Shown here: positions 8,221-17,745 of the stretch, piece after piece | Layout of the letters: the number at the start of each line of letters is the position of its first letter | How positions within the stretch are numbered: position 1 is the stretch's first letter | Assembly: GCF_002019765.1 (NCBI RefSeq) | Contig: NZ_KV917380.1 | Coordinates: forward strand, 1,890,855-1,954,854 | Direction of reading: 5' to 3' | Length of the DNA stretch: 64,000 bases | Source: Shouchella oshimensis | GTDB lineage: Bacteria > Bacillota > Bacilli > Bacillales > Bacillaceae_D | Translations under genes and position numbers: made by a program | Notes under the pieces: model-generated | Seen by the model: only the letters and a program-made list of their open reading frames with translations | Told to the model about the DNA's origin: nothing | The model's database searches: none

Positions 8221-9372
8221 ATGACTCGAAAACAAAAAGTCGTCTTTAGCATCGGATGGTTATCACTAGCGATCATTGTCTTGTTACTTATAGTAATGGT
8301 TATTGCACAGACTTGGCGCTATACAGAGGCAGGCAAGGTTCCGTTAAAAACCGGTGTCATTTTACATGCAGTGAATGAACAGCTTCTTCCAGAAGGATTG
8401 TCGACACCTTCTTTTTTCGTAAATCCTGTTGCGCCAACGATTAAACGAGCCGACCTTATATTGGAAACAAGGGATGGAGAACCGATTGCGATGCGCTTGT
8501 ATACACCAACACAATCAGGGCCTCATCCGGTTATCCTATACTTTCACGGCGGTGCCTTTATGGAAGGATATGGGAATGTCGATACCCATGATAATATTCT
8601 TCGTGCTTTAGCAAATCGTACGAACGCCATTATTGTTGCACCGAACTATCGATTGGCACCAAACTATTCGTTTCCTACAGCCATTCATGATAGCTTTGAT
8701 GCTCTTAAATGGGTATATGATGAAGCAAAAGAACTAGATGCAGATACGGAGAACATAGCAGTTGCTGGTGATAGCGCTGGTGGAAATATTGCTGCTGCTG
8801 TTGTAATGAAAGCAAATGAAGCAGGTTATTCTTTGAAGAGTAGTGCGTTCTTATATCCGTTAACAACATTTGAAGATACTCCTTTTCCTTCAAGAGACGC
8901 TTATTCCAGTGGCTATTATTTTTTATCTCGGTCAGTTATGGAACGAGCTCGTGCTGCTTACACACCCAATCAAGATGACTGGATAAATCCATATGTTTCA
9001 CCACTATTAAGTGATGCGTTACGTGACTTTCCAACGTCTTTAGTTGTAACGGCAGAATTTGACCCGTTAAGAGACGAAGGAGAAGCATTTGCAGAGAAGC
9101 TGTATGATGCAGGAAATGATGTTGAGGCGGTGCGTTTTAACGGGACGATGCACGGTTTTCTTTCGTTTTATGAAGTGATGGGGAGAGCGGATTATGCATT
9201 GTCCTATGTCGCACACTTTTTCAATCGTTCATTTGAAACAGATGAAACGAGTCAAAAACAACCATTTTATGTAAAAGAACTAGATGAAGGCGATACTGTT
9301 CAAGATGAGGTGGAAGCCTATGGAATGAGTGTGTATCTTCTTTGGCAAAAAATAGTTCAATTGATTAAATAG
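8221..9372 (+). CDS. Membrane-anchored alpha/beta hydrolase (HSL-type esterase)
   Basis: A 383-residue protein with one N-terminal transmembrane helix (about residues 10-30) and an esterase/lipase domain of the hormone-sensitive lipase family. The oxyanion motif YFHGGAFMEG lies near residue 107, the nucleophile GDSAGGN near 183, Asp in EFDPLRDEG near 280 and His in MHGFLSF near 308. It probably hydrolyses short acyl esters at the outer membrane face. Its natural substrate is unknown. A perfect terminator follows. Confidence 0.85.
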   Translation: MTRKQKVVFSIGWLSLAIIVLLLIVMVIAQTWRYTEAGKVPLKTGVILHAVNEQLLPEGLSTPSFFVNPVAPTIKRADLILETRDGEPIAMRLYTPTQSGPHPVILYFHGGAFMEGYGNVDTHDNILRALANRTNAIIVAPNYRLAPNYSFPTAIHDSFDALKWVYDEAKELDADTENIAVAGDSAGGNIAAAVVMKANEAGYSLKSSAFLYPLTTFEDTPFPSRDAYSSGYYFLSRSVMERARAAYTPNQDDWINPYVSPLLSDALRDFPTSLVVTAEFDPLRDEGEAFAEKLYDAGNDVEAVRFNGTMHGFLSFYEVMGRADYALSYVAHFFNRSFETDETSQKQPFYVKELDEGDTVQDEVEAYGMSVYLLWQKIVQLIK

Positions 9373-9382
9373 CTACTTACGT

Positions 9383-9418
9383 AAAAACAGACTTTGGCAT
9401 AGGCCAAAGTCTGTTTTT
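9383..9418. terminator. Bidirectional terminator
   Basis: A perfect 16-bp stem (AAAAACAGACTTTGGC and its complement) with a 4-base ATAG loop ends in T-runs on both strands. It separates the esterase (+) from the zinc-ribbon gene (-). Confidence 0.9.
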
Positions 9419-9419
9419 A

Positions 9420-9671
9420 TCATGAAAGGGGACTATTTTTAGCGAAAGCAATAAAGGTATCTTCTGCTTCATTTAAGCCACAAGCCCCGCACTGTATACG
9501 GATTGTTGGTCCGTTATAATGCATATGGATAGGGGTTAGCTGCTGTTCATTATAGGTTTCAATAATTTCACCATTACGTGGGTCGAGTTTAACGGGGATC
9601 GCGTCTTGGCTAATTTGATGAAACCGCGTACGATTTGTTTTGCACTTTGGACATAAATAAGCTTCTGTCAT
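9420..9671 (-). CDS. Small zinc-ribbon protein
   Basis: An 83-residue protein with CPKC near the N-terminus (residues 6-9) and CGAC near residue 62, a four-Cys zinc-ribbon arrangement. The middle (DAIPVKLDPRNGEIIE) is not a family I recognise. ATG at 9671 is chosen because AAGGAGGTGC lies just before it; a longer frame to 9704 would contain this site. It is monocistronic and converges on the esterase gene. Function unknown; nucleic-acid or metal binding is possible. Confidence 0.65.
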   Translation of the reverse strand: MTEAYLCPKCKTNRTRFHQISQDAIPVKLDPRNGEIIETYNEQQLTPIHMHYNGPTIRIQCGACGLNEAEDTFIAFAKNSPLS

Positions 9672-9925
9672 CAAAAGCACCTCCTTGTGTTTACTATTCA
9701 CCAATTAAGGGTATTTCATGATTGCGCTAACAAGAAAGTCTTGGCAAAGATGTGTCTGCTTCGTAACTTTTTTTTGTCTAATTTATGATAATTTCGGAAC
9801 AGAAGCAGTTATTTCCCCCATTCTTGATTGGAAAGTGGTAGGATGGAAGCATCAAAGTTGCACGTTCATTGTTTCACATAGTTAGCGCGCAATGATTTTA
9901 TTATGCCAAAAGAAAGGTGATTTTA

Positions 9926-10906
9926 TTGGGTATGCCATCCTCTATTTTTAAATGGATTTCACTTGCGATGGTCGCTGTCTTTCTAAGTGGCTGTGGAAGT
10001 TTAACGGTACTTGATCCACAAGGGCCAGTCGCAGAGCAACAAAGTAATTTAATCTGGCTATCAATTTGGTTTATGATCTTTATTGTTTTAGTTGTATTTG
10101 TTCTATTAACGATCATGTTAGTAAAATACCGTGATCGTGGAAATAACGACAACTATGATCCTTCAATTGAAGGTAGTCACAAACTTGAATTTGTCTGGAC
10201 CATTATTCCAATTGTTATTGTTACAATTTTATCGATTCCAACTGTCATTACCATTTATAGCTTGGAGGAAGCTCCTGAAATAGAAGAGGTCGATGCACAG
10301 CAAGAACCGCTTGTCATTCATGCAACAAGTGCGAACTGGAAGTGGATTTTTAGCTATCCAGAAGAAGGAATTGAAACCATCAATTATATTAATATTCCAG
10401 TTGACAGACCCGTTCTGTTTAAACTGACGTCTGCTGATTCAATGGCGTCGTTTTGGGTTCCACAACTGGGAGGCCAGAAGTATAGCATGTCAGGAATGGA
10501 AACCGAATTATTCTTGGCAGCAACAGAAGTTGGTCAATACGAAGGACGAAACGCAAACTTTACTGGTGAAGGATTTGCGGAACAGCGCTTCACTGTAAAT
10601 GCACAGACAGATGATGCCTTTAATGAGTGGGTTGAAGACACTCAAGAAAACGCACCTTCTTTATCCGAAGATGAATACGTACATTTGATGGTTCCAGGTC
10701 ATGCAGAAGAAATGACCTTCTCTTCAACACACCTTGAGTTTGTCAATCATGCTTATGATGCGACATATTCATTAGAAAAACGAGCAGAGCTTGGTTATGA
10801 AGCGCATAGCCCTCATTCTAGAGAGGGGAAAGCATTTGATTTGCCAGTCTTATCTCAGCCAATTAACACAGATAAAACGTATGAAGTGGAGTTGGATGAT
10901 GAATAA
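9926..10906 (+). CDS. qoxA: Cytochrome aa3 quinol oxidase subunit II (QoxA)
   Basis: A lipoprotein subunit of the terminal quinol oxidase. The signal peptide ends in a lipobox (VFLSGC), followed by two transmembrane helices (about residues 38-65 and 85-110) and a cupredoxin domain (NWKWIFSYPEEGI). The CuA-ligand stretch of cytochrome c oxidases is absent: the region reads NANFTGEGFAEQRF without Cys, which identifies a quinol oxidase. The TTG at 9926 is favoured by AAGGTGA five bases upstream; GTG 9917 and ATG 9932 are alternatives. Confidence 0.93.
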   Translation: MGMPSSIFKWISLAMVAVFLSGCGSLTVLDPQGPVAEQQSNLIWLSIWFMIFIVLVVFVLLTIMLVKYRDRGNNDNYDPSIEGSHKLEFVWTIIPIVIVTILSIPTVITIYSLEEAPEIEEVDAQQEPLVIHATSANWKWIFSYPEEGIETINYINIPVDRPVLFKLTSADSMASFWVPQLGGQKYSMSGMETELFLAATEVGQYEGRNANFTGEGFAEQRFTVNAQTDDAFNEWVEDTQENAPSLSEDEYVHLMVPGHAEEMTFSSTHLEFVNHAYDATYSLEKRAELGYEAHSPHSREGKAFDLPVLSQPINTDKTYEVELDDE

Positions 10907-10938
10907 GATGAATCGAGCGCAAGAGAGGGGATATACCG

Positions 10939-12882
10939 TTGAGGTGGGATGAATTTATTGTAACGGGCGACCCGTTTATCCTAGCTGCGCAAATCTCTAT
11001 CGCGCTTACTAGTATAATCGCTGTAATTGCCCTCACATATTTTAAAAAATGGAAGATGTTGTGGACAGATTGGATCACAACGGTTGACCACAAAAAAATT
11101 GGGATTATGTACATTGCCTGTGCGCTACTCATGCTCTTCAGAGGTGGCGTTGATGCCATGATGATGCGTACCCAATTAGCAGCACCAGAATTAGATTTCT
11201 TAAGTTCTCAGCACTATAACGAGATTTTTACGACACACGGCACAATTATGATCATCTTTATGGCAATGCCGTTTTTAATTGGTTTAATGAATGTCGTTGT
11301 TCCTTTGCAAATTGGAGCTAGAGATTTAGCTTTTCCATTTTTAAACAACTTAAGTTTCTGGACATTCTTTTTCGGAATGGCACTTTTCAATATTTCTTTT
11401 GTTATCGGTGGTTCACCGTCAGCAGGGTGGACATCTTACTTTCCACTTGCATCAAACGATTTTAGTCCAGGTGTAGGACAAAATTATTATGCACTTGGTA
11501 TACAGCTGTCAGGTATTGGTACCCTTGCAACAGGAATTAACTTTATTGTTACGATTCTGCGTATGCGTACAAAAGGCATGTCGTTAATGAAAATGCCAAT
11601 GTTTACGTGGACAGTATTTATCACCTCATTAATCATCGTGCTAGCATTCCCTGTTTTAACAGTTGCTTTAGCTATGATGACATTTGATTTATTATTTGGT
11701 ACTCACTTCTTCACCCTACAAGGTGAAGGGTTAGATATGCTATGGGCGAACTTATTCTGGATTTGGGGTCACCCTGAAGTTTATATTGTTGCGTTACCGG
11801 CATTCGGTATTTTTTCAGAAATTATTTCAACATTTGCCCGCAAAAAGCTGTTTGGCTACAATGCAATGGTTGCATCCATTGTTGTCATCTCTGGTTTGAG
11901 CTTCCTTGTGTGGGTTCACCACTTCTTTACCATGGGGAATAGTGCGGCTGTTAACTCATTCTTCTCCATTACAACGATGGCAATTTCTGTACCAACAGGG
12001 GTAAAAATCTTTAACTGGCTTTTCACACTGCACAAAGGGAAAATTCGTTTTACGACACCAATGCTTTGGTCATTAGGATTCATTCCAAACTTTGTTATTG
12101 GTGGTGTGACAGGTGTTATGCTTGCGATGGCAGCGGCTGACTACCAATATCACAATACGTACTTCCTAGTATCACATTTCCACTATGTATTAATTGCTGC
12201 AACGGTTTTTGCTTGTTTCGCAGGGTTAATTTACTGGTATCCTAAGATGTTTGGTCATCGTATGAACGAGCGTATTGGGAAATGGGTATTTTGGATTTTC
12301 ATGATTGGGTTTAACGTTTGTTTCTTCCCGCAGTATTTCTTAGGTTTAGATGGGATGCCTCGTCGAATTTACACGTATTTAGAAGGAGACGGTTGGTTCT
12401 CATTAAACTTAATTTCGACATTAGGTGCGTTTATGATGGCAGCAGCCTTCGCGCTATTCGTGTACAACATTTACTACAGCTGGCGCTATGAAAAGCGTGA
12501 TACAACAGGAGATCCTTGGGATGGGCGCACACTTGAGTGGGCAACATCATCTGCGATTCCGCCGCATTATAACTTTGCGCATCAGCCAGAAGTAGTGGAG
12601 CGAGATGCATTTTGGGATATGAAAGAAAAGGGTATTGATTTAAACGCATCAACAGACTATCAAAAAATTCATATGCCGAATCATACATGGCTTGGTCCTG
12701 TAATGGCATTCTTTATGTTTACTGCTTCATTTGCCTTAGTCTTTAGCTGGTGGATTCCTGCTATTCTAAGTGGTGTAGCGATCTTTGTTTGTATGATTAT
12801 TCGTTCGTTTGACTACAACGATGGCTACTATGTAAGTGTAGAAGAAATTGAAGAAACTGAAAGAAAAGCGAAGGAGGCGTAA
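10939..12882 (+). CDS. qoxB: Cytochrome aa3 quinol oxidase subunit I (QoxB)
   Basis: The 647-residue catalytic subunit, with about 15 membrane helices, reduces oxygen to water and pumps protons. Haem and copper ligands are visible: FTTHGTIMI for low-spin haem, [12 protein letters not shown] with the His-Tyr pair, [10 protein letters not shown] for CuB and HFHYVLIA for the haem histidines. Length equals the B. subtilis QoxB. The start is TTG at 10939 behind GAGAGGGG. It is second in the qoxABCD operon. Confidence 0.96.
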   Translation: MRWDEFIVTGDPFILAAQISIALTSIIAVIALTYFKKWKMLWTDWITTVDHKKIGIMYIACALLMLFRGGVDAMMMRTQLAAPELDFLSSQHYNEIFTTHGTIMIIFMAMPFLIGLMNVVVPLQIGARDLAFPFLNNLSFWTFFFGMALFNISFVIGGSPSAGWTSYFPLASNDFSPGVGQNYYALGIQLSGIGTLATGINFIVTILRMRTKGMSLMKMPMFTWTVFITSLIIVLAFPVLTVALAMMTFDLLFGTHFFTLQGEGLDMLWANLFWIWGHPEVYIVALPAFGIFSEIISTFARKKLFGYNAMVASIVVISGLSFLVWVHHFFTMGNSAAVNSFFSITTMAISVPTGVKIFNWLFTLHKGKIRFTTPMLWSLGFIPNFVIGGVTGVMLAMAAADYQYHNTYFLVSHFHYVLIAATVFACFAGLIYWYPKMFGHRMNERIGKWVFWIFMIGFNVCFFPQYFLGLDGMPRRIYTYLEGDGWFSLNLISTLGAFMMAAAFALFVYNIYYSWRYEKRDTTGDPWDGRTLEWATSSAIPPHYNFAHQPEVVERDAFWDMKEKGIDLNASTDYQKIHMPNHTWLGPVMAFFMFTASFALVFSWWIPAILSGVAIFVCMIIRSFDYNDGYYVSVEEIEETERKAKEA

Positions 12883-12885
12883 CCG

Positions 12886-13500
12886 ATGGCAGCAAATGAA
12901 TCAATTGACCCGAATCAGCCCCTTGAATATCAATCGGCTGAAGGAAAAAACAATATACTCGGTTTTTGGATTTTCATCGGCGCTGAATTTGCTTTATTTT
13001 CAACGCTATTCGCTTCTTATTTCGTACTCGTTGATCGGAATGCATCAGCCATTACGTCAGCTGAGTTGTTTGATTTAAACCTTGTATTAGCGATGACCTT
13101 CCTGCTTTTAACAAGCTCTTTTACAGCAGGAATTGCGATTCATGAGATGCGAGCAGGTCGTGTGAATCGTATGCTTATCTGGATTGGTTTAACTCTATTA
13201 CTAGGACTTGGATTCTTAGGATTTGAAATTTATGAGTTTGTACACTATGCCCATGAAGGTGCGACTTTATCTGCCAGTGCTCATTGGTCAACGTTCTTTG
13301 TTCTTTTAGGAACACATGGACTTCACGTTGCCGTTGGTGTTGGTTGGATGACCGTGCTTGCCATTCAAATTAAGATGCGTGGTCTAACAAAACGAACAAC
13401 GTCAAAATTCTTTATTGCAAGCTTGTACTGGCATTTTCTAGATGTTATCTGGATTATTATCTTTACTGGGGTATACTTGCTCGGAATGGAGTGGATGTAA
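12886..13500 (+). CDS. qoxC: Cytochrome aa3 quinol oxidase subunit III (QoxC)
   Basis: A 204-residue subunit with five predicted membrane helices, typical of haem-copper oxidase subunit III. Markers are NILGFWIFIGAEFALFSTLFA, the Glu in LGFEIYEF, and HGLHVAVGVGWM. Subunit III stabilises the catalytic subunit. It begins three bases after the qoxB stop with AAGGAGG inside the qoxB end, so translation is closely linked. Confidence 0.95.
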   Translation: MAANESIDPNQPLEYQSAEGKNNILGFWIFIGAEFALFSTLFASYFVLVDRNASAITSAELFDLNLVLAMTFLLLTSSFTAGIAIHEMRAGRVNRMLIWIGLTLLLGLGFLGFEIYEFVHYAHEGATLSASAHWSTFFVLLGTHGLHVAVGVGWMTVLAIQIKMRGLTKRTTSKFFIASLYWHFLDVIWIIIFTGVYLLGMEWM

Positions 13501-13815
13501 TTGGCGAATCAAAATGAATCAGCTTCCAATCATCACGGGTTTCCATGGCAACACGTTGTAGGTTTTGCATTATCCATCGTTTTAACGTTACTGGCTGTAT
13601 GGGTAATGTCGCAAACAAATCTTGCGTGGAGCGTGCGAGTCATCATTATCTTTGCCTTTGCCTTTATTCAAATGGGTGTTCAGCTTTTCATGTTCATGCA
13701 CATTGGAGAAGGAAAGGATGGAAAATGGCAAATTGGTCACACGGTGTTTGCTATTGCCATTGCGGTCATTATTGTAATTGGTTCGTACTTTGTCTTAATG
13801 ACTGGTCATTTGTAA
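13501..13815 (+). CDS. qoxD: Cytochrome aa3 quinol oxidase subunit IV (QoxD)
   Basis: A 104-residue subunit with three membrane helices. It shows the subunit IV pattern (FPWQHVVGFALSIVLTLLAVW, AFIQMGVQLFMFMHI). The TTG start abuts the qoxC stop with no gap, and GGAGTGG upstream serves as ribosome site. It is the last gene of the operon, followed by a terminator. Confidence 0.93.
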   Translation: MANQNESASNHHGFPWQHVVGFALSIVLTLLAVWVMSQTNLAWSVRVIIIFAFAFIQMGVQLFMFMHIGEGKDGKWQIGHTVFAIAIAVIIVIGSYFVLMTGHL

Positions 13816-13820
13816 AAGAA

Positions 13821-13852
13821 AAAACGGATCTCCTTATAGGGAGATCCGTTTT
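13821..13852. terminator. Terminator of qox operon
   Basis: A 13-bp perfect stem, AAAACGGATCTCC with its complement, around a TTATAG loop. T-runs on both strands fit termination of qoxD and of the converging membrane gene. Confidence 0.9.
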
Positions 13853-13860
13853 TATTGTAT

Positions 13861-14142
13861 TTATTCAGATGTACCTGTTAGCCGCTTTGCTTTATTCATA
13901 AGCAAAGGTGAAGTGTACAAAATAAGCGCAGCGACATGAGCAATAACTACATTAATAAGCACGGCAATGACAAAGGTCGATTCAGTAATATGGAATAAGA
14001 AACCTTCGAATAAAAAGGCAATGGCTAACAACCACATGATTAAAATAAATGGAATGCTACTGATCGCAATTTTTCTATGCTCTAGCCATAAAAATAACGG
14101 AGTGGCGCTTGCGACAAACATATAAGCAAAAAACATATCCAT
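13861..14142 (-). CDS. Small integral membrane protein
   Basis: A 93-residue protein with three hydrophobic segments ([51 protein letters not shown]). I do not recognise the family. ATG at 14142 fits GAAGGAGTG upstream; the GTG at 14151 lies inside that ribosome site. It converges on the qox operon, but there is no further evidence of a functional link. Confidence 0.6.
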   Translation of the reverse strand: MDMFFAYMFVASATPLFLWLEHRKIAISSIPFILIMWLLAIAFLFEGFLFHITESTFVIAVLINVVIAHVAALILYTSPLLMNKAKRLTGTSE

Positions 14143-14315
14143 TGATGTCACTCCTTCTATAAAATAAGTGTATGGAACGTATCGTTAGTTTGTGTCTGAT
14201 TTGTGTCTTTTTATTATAGTATCACAAAATAGTCACAATTGGAAGCGCTTTAGATTTTATTTTGTATGTTTTCCTTTTATGAAAATCGGGAATAAAGCGT
14301 TTGAGGTGAGTATGT

Positions 14316-14588
14316 ATGGATAGGTATGGTTTAATCGTAGAGGGACGTGTTCAAGGTGTTGGATTTCGCGCGTTTGTTGAGCAAATTGGTCATCGTCATA
14401 ATATGACTGGAACAGTGCGGAATTTGACGAACGGAAATGTACAGGTTGAAGTGCAAGGTGAGAAAAAGGCATTTGCGATGTTTATGTCTGATTTAAAACA
14501 AGGAAATCATTTTTCGCATATAACAGCTATACAAACTGAAGAATTAGATGTGAAAAAAGATGAACGTCGCTTTCGAATTGTTTATTAA
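14316..14588 (+). CDS. acyP: Acylphosphatase
   Basis: A 90-residue cytosolic enzyme that hydrolyses acyl phosphates. The catalytic loop GRVQGVGFRAFVE (residues 10-22) carries the key Arg, and the catalytic Asn is in TGTVRNLTNGNVQVEVQG (residues 31-48). Length matches the family. TTTGAGGTGAG precedes the ATG. A TetR-type regulator follows 18 bases later and may share the transcript. Confidence 0.93.
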   Translation: MDRYGLIVEGRVQGVGFRAFVEQIGHRHNMTGTVRNLTNGNVQVEVQGEKKAFAMFMSDLKQGNHFSHITAIQTEELDVKKDERRFRIVY

Positions 14589-14606
14589 AGAGAGGAAAGC
14601 GTGTAG

Positions 14607-15179
14607 ATGGCAAAAAGAAAGCTAAATAAAGAAGATATTTTTGCGGCAACCGACGCTTTGCTAACGGAATCAGGCTATGAAGGGTTTCATTTTAAACCAT
14701 TAGCTATGTCATTAGATGTAGGCAGAAGTACAATATACGAATATTATCCAAATAAGGAAGAATTATTAGCGGCTTATATGTCACATATTATGGAAGCGTT
14801 TGTTCATGATCAAAAGCATATCTCTCAAGCAGAGACGTTTTTTGTTCAATTAGAAAAACTCATTTACCTATTTATGAAGCACGATCGAATCTTGCTTGCC
14901 ATCGATTTAACACCACATATTGAAAAGAAAGCAAATGAACGTGTTAAAGTGGTCTTAAAACAACTATGGGCCCATCATCACCAAGTGTTTGATTACATTC
15001 GCAGGTTAGTGGCTGAAGGAATTGAATCTGGAGAAATACGTCAGGATGTACCTGCTCATCTTGTAGAAACGCTGATCTTCCAATCTATTTCACTCAATAA
15101 AGCCCGAAAAACAGAAACAAAAGAGGAGTGGGCATCAGCGATTAGCGAACTTATTGTTAAAGGCATTCGCTCTACCTAG
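14607..15179 (+). CDS. TetR-family transcriptional regulator
   Basis: A 190-residue regulator with the N-terminal DNA-binding domain (residues about 8-50: IFAATDALLTESGYEGFHFKPLAM..., then GRSTIYEYYPNKEELLAAYM) and an all-helical C-terminal ligand domain. The AAGAGAGGAAAG site precedes the ATG. The position directly after acyP suggests one transcript; the target could be itself or a neighbour, but no operator was identified. A strong hairpin follows. Confidence 0.85.
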   Translation: MAKRKLNKEDIFAATDALLTESGYEGFHFKPLAMSLDVGRSTIYEYYPNKEELLAAYMSHIMEAFVHDQKHISQAETFFVQLEKLIYLFMKHDRILLAIDLTPHIEKKANERVKVVLKQLWAHHHQVFDYIRRLVAEGIESGEIRQDVPAHLVETLIFQSISLNKARKTETKEEWASAISELIVKGIRST

Positions 15180-15186
15180 TGTGAAC

Positions 15187-15230
15187 ATGAAAAAGAGTAA
15201 AGACACATATGTGACTTTACTCTTTTTCAT
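15187..15230. terminator. Bidirectional terminator
   Basis: Perfect 16-bp arms ATGAAAAAGAGTAAAG and CTTTACTCTTTTTCAT flank a CACATATGTG inner palindrome. It separates the TetR gene (+) and the aminopeptidase gene (-), which ends at its edge. Confidence 0.9.
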
Positions 15231-16459
15231 TAAATAGCCCATTCACCGTTCCGGAATACGGCTTCTTTTGTACCATCTTGATGAATGCCATCAATATTCA
15301 TTTCTGCTGATCCCATCATAAAATCGACATGAGTGATACTTTGATTAATACCAGCATCGTTTAACTCTTCCTCGTTCATATCTTTTCCACCTTTGATATT
15401 AAACGCATAGGCACTACCTAGAGCTAAGTGATTAGATGCATTTTCATCAAACAGCGTATTGTAAAAAATGAGGTTCGTATTCGAGATAGGAGAGCGATGG
15501 GGGACAAGCGCTACCTCACCAATAGATCGAGATCCTTCGTCTGTCTCTAATAAGCGCTTAAGAGTCTCTTCGCCTTCTTCTGCAGAAAAATCGACGACTT
15601 GGCCATTTTTAAAGGTCAGGGTGAAATTCGTAATCAACGTTCCGCCGTAATTGAGAGGCTTTGTACTTGCTACCGTCCCATTCACGCCATCTTTTTGAGC
15701 CGCTGTAAAAACTTCCTCTGTAGGCATATTGGCAACAAAATCAACGCCAGCTTTACTTGTTGATCCTCCTGAAGCCCAAATATGTGTTGGTGGCAATTCA
15801 ATGGTGAGGTCAGTCTTATCAGCCGTGTAATGAAGAGCATGGAAACGCTTTTCATTTAAAGTAACCATTTTTTCATCCAATAAAGCAAGATGATCTTGCC
15901 ATGCTACTATCGGATCTTGCTCATGAATACGAGTCGCCGCAAAAATAGCCTCCCACAATGCATCAATCGCTTGTTCTCCTTGTTTATCAGGGAATACTTT
16001 TTCAGCCCACTTTTCAGATGGTACGGCAACAATAGACCAGCTCACTTTATCAGATTGAATGTATCGTCTAAACGTACTATTAGCTTGACCGGATGCTTTG
16101 TTTGCTGCTGCAATGCGTTCAGGATCAATTCCTTTTAGTAAGTCAGGATCGGACCCAGCAATGCTTAGAAATGCTGCATTATGCTCAGCTTCTTTTACGA
16201 GGACATCTGCTTGCCACTGCGGAAATTCTGAGAATGCTTCTTGAGGTGCATGTTGGTATTTAATTTTTGTCAGTTCCTCATCATTCCACTCAACGCGAAC
16301 GTGCTTAGCGCCTGCCTCATAGGCCTTTTTTGCTACAACTCGTACAAATGCGGCAGCGTGCATCGGTGTCCGAATATATAACGTTTGATCTTTTTGAATA
16401 TTTATGCCGACTCGAACAGCTAGATCAGCATATTTCTCTATTTTTTCATTAAAGCTCAT
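15230..16459 (-). CDS. Aminopeptidase, family M29
   Basis: A 409-residue metallo-aminopeptidase of the thermophilic aminopeptidase family (AmpS/AmpT/PepS), which removes N-terminal residues from peptides in the cytosol. The binuclear metal site residues are suggested by VDFSAEEGEETL, IGEVALVPH, NLIFYNTLFDENASNHLALG and HVDFMMGS near the C-terminus. Length fits the family (about 410). Upstream AGGTGAACTA fits ATG 16459. It is monocistronic. Confidence 0.9.
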   Translation of the reverse strand: MSFNEKIEKYADLAVRVGINIQKDQTLYIRTPMHAAAFVRVVAKKAYEAGAKHVRVEWNDEELTKIKYQHAPQEAFSEFPQWQADVLVKEAEHNAAFLSIAGSDPDLLKGIDPERIAAANKASGQANSTFRRYIQSDKVSWSIVAVPSEKWAEKVFPDKQGEQAIDALWEAIFAATRIHEQDPIVAWQDHLALLDEKMVTLNEKRFHALHYTADKTDLTIELPPTHIWASGGSTSKAGVDFVANMPTEEVFTAAQKDGVNGTVASTKPLNYGGTLITNFTLTFKNGQVVDFSAEEGEETLKRLLETDEGSRSIGEVALVPHRSPISNTNLIFYNTLFDENASNHLALGSAYAFNIKGGKDMNEEELNDAGINQSITHVDFMMGSAEMNIDGIHQDGTKEAVFRNGEWAI

Positions 16460-16546
16460 TAGTTCACCTCATTGTCAAATTCGTGAAGATCTATATGTAG
16501 AATAACGGAGAGAATGATGTTTTGCAAACAAATGAGCTGGCTGAAA

Positions 16547-16555
16547 TGGTACAAT
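16547..16555 (+). promoter_or_regulatory. Extended -10 promoter for queC
   Basis: TGGTACAAT is an extended -10 element (TG at 16547, TACAAT at 16550-16555). Transcription from about 16562 would begin just upstream of the preQ1 aptamer. No good -35 was seen at 17 bases. Confidence 0.5.
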
Positions 16556-16575
16556 AAAGGTTCAGCAAAAAAGAA

Positions 16576-16607
16576 AGAGGTTCGCGAACTCCCTCTATAA
16601 AAAACTA
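16576..16607 (+). promoter_or_regulatory. PreQ1-I riboswitch
   Basis: The sequence begins AGAGGTTC, has the complementary CCCTCT, and ends in the A-rich ATAAAAAACTA tail, which matches the very small class I preQ1 aptamer consensus. It lies about 55 bases before queC, the first gene of preQ0/preQ1 synthesis. Binding of preQ1 should lower expression of queCDEF. No strong terminator follows it; the short helix near 16610-16650 could form one or mask the ribosome site. Confidence 0.93.
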
Positions 16608-16660
16608 TGCAAGTACAGGAGTGATCGAATGCTCGTTCTCAAGAAAAGGAGAAATGAAGC

Positions 16661-17323
16661 ATGAAGAAAGAAAAAGCCATTGTTGTGTTTAGTGGTGGAC
16701 AAGATAGCACCACTTGTCTTTTTTGGGCTCTCGAACAATTTACGGATGTATCGGTACTCATTTTTGACTACGGACAACGGCACAAAAATGAAATCAAAGT
16801 GGCAAAATCGATTGCAGCAGAGGCTGGTGTGAGAGCAAAAGTAATTGATTTACAAGTACTTTCGCAGTTAAATGCCAATGCACTAACAAACCCAACGATT
16901 GCCATTGAAGAAGGACAAGAAGGCGAATTACCAAACACATTTGTACCAGGAAGGAATCATTTATTTCTATCTTTTGCAGCGGTAGTGGCGAAAGATCTTG
17001 GCGCAAAGCACATCATCACAGGAGTTTGTGAAACGGATTTTAGCGGTTATCCAGATTGCCGAGACGTGTTCGTTAAATCGTTAAACGTCACGTTAAATTT
17101 AGCAATGAATGAACAATTTGTGATTCATACACCTTTGATGTGGCTTAATAAAGAAGAGACATGGGCGATGGCAGATCAGCTAGGAAAACTTCGCTTTATT
17201 CGTGAGAAGACATTAACGTGCTATGAAGGTGTAATCGGAGATGGGTGTGGAAGATGTCCAGCTTGTAAATTAAGAATGAATGGTCTTCAAGCTTATTTGC
17301 AAAAAGGGGAGGCATCTGTATGA
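16661..17323 (+). CDS. queC: 7-cyano-7-deazaguanine synthase QueC
   Basis: A 220-residue ATP-dependent enzyme turning 7-carboxy-7-deazaguanine into preQ0. The PP-loop [10 protein letters not shown] lies at residues 11-20, and the C-terminal zinc site is [19 protein letters not shown] (residues about 187-205). The FVPGRNH motif is present. AAAGGAG precedes the ATG. It is the first gene after the preQ1 riboswitch and overlaps queD by four bases. Confidence 0.97.
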   Translation: MKKEKAIVVFSGGQDSTTCLFWALEQFTDVSVLIFDYGQRHKNEIKVAKSIAAEAGVRAKVIDLQVLSQLNANALTNPTIAIEEGQEGELPNTFVPGRNHLFLSFAAVVAKDLGAKHIITGVCETDFSGYPDCRDVFVKSLNVTLNLAMNEQFVIHTPLMWLNKEETWAMADQLGKLRFIREKTLTCYEGVIGDGCGRCPACKLRMNGLQAYLQKGEASV

Positions 17324-17745
17324 TCCAACAAATCTATCCAACTACCCCCCATTCATATGCATTTGAATTAAATAAGGATATGCAGCTGGCAACGGCTCAT
17401 TATATCGATCATGAAGGGGCTGGAAAATGCCAACGGGTTCATGGTCATACGTATACGATCAATATTACCATTGCTGGGGATCATTTAAATGATACTGGGT
17501 TTCTTGTGGATTTTAAGCAGTTAAAACAACTCGTTCACGATCGATTTGATCACCAGCTTTTAAATGAAGACCCTTTATTTCATAATGTGCTGCCTTCAAC
17601 AGAGAATGTGGCTAAAATCGTTTATATGATAATTGAAGACTTACTAAAAACTATGGCAAATGCGCCAACGTGTATACAAGTATTTGTTCGTGAGACGCCA
17701 ACGAGCTATGTGGTTTATCGTCCGAAAAGAGCGCATCATGAGTAG
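17320..17745 (+). CDS. queD: 6-carboxy-5,6,7,8-tetrahydropterin synthase QueD
   Basis: A 141-residue PTPS-fold enzyme converting dihydroneopterin triphosphate to carboxytetrahydropterin. Zinc histidines appear in [10 protein letters not shown] and [10 protein letters not shown]; the catalytic Asp/His/Glu region is [20 protein letters not shown], and ENVAK follows. The ATG overlaps the queC stop (ATGA), and its end overlaps the queE start, so the operon is tightly coupled. Confidence 0.96.
   Translation: MIQQIYPTTPHSYAFELNKDMQLATAHYIDHEGAGKCQRVHGHTYTINITIAGDHLNDTGFLVDFKQLKQLVHDRFDHQLLNEDPLFHNVLPSTENVAKIVYMIIEDLLKTMANAPTCIQVFVRETPTSYVVYRPKRAHHE

Noticed and set aside
12431-12709. Minus-strand 92-residue frame in qoxB
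   Set aside because: Wholly antisense to a strongly conserved oxidase gene with no start signal.
14238-14251. TGGAAGCGCTTTAG as a cre site upstream of acyP
   Set aside because: Two mismatches at conserved positions and no catabolic gene nearby; too weak to list as a feature.
16610-16660. Factor-independent terminator for the preQ1 riboswitch
   Set aside because: No strong stem with T-run between the aptamer and queC; control by hiding the ribosome site is possible, but neither is shown.
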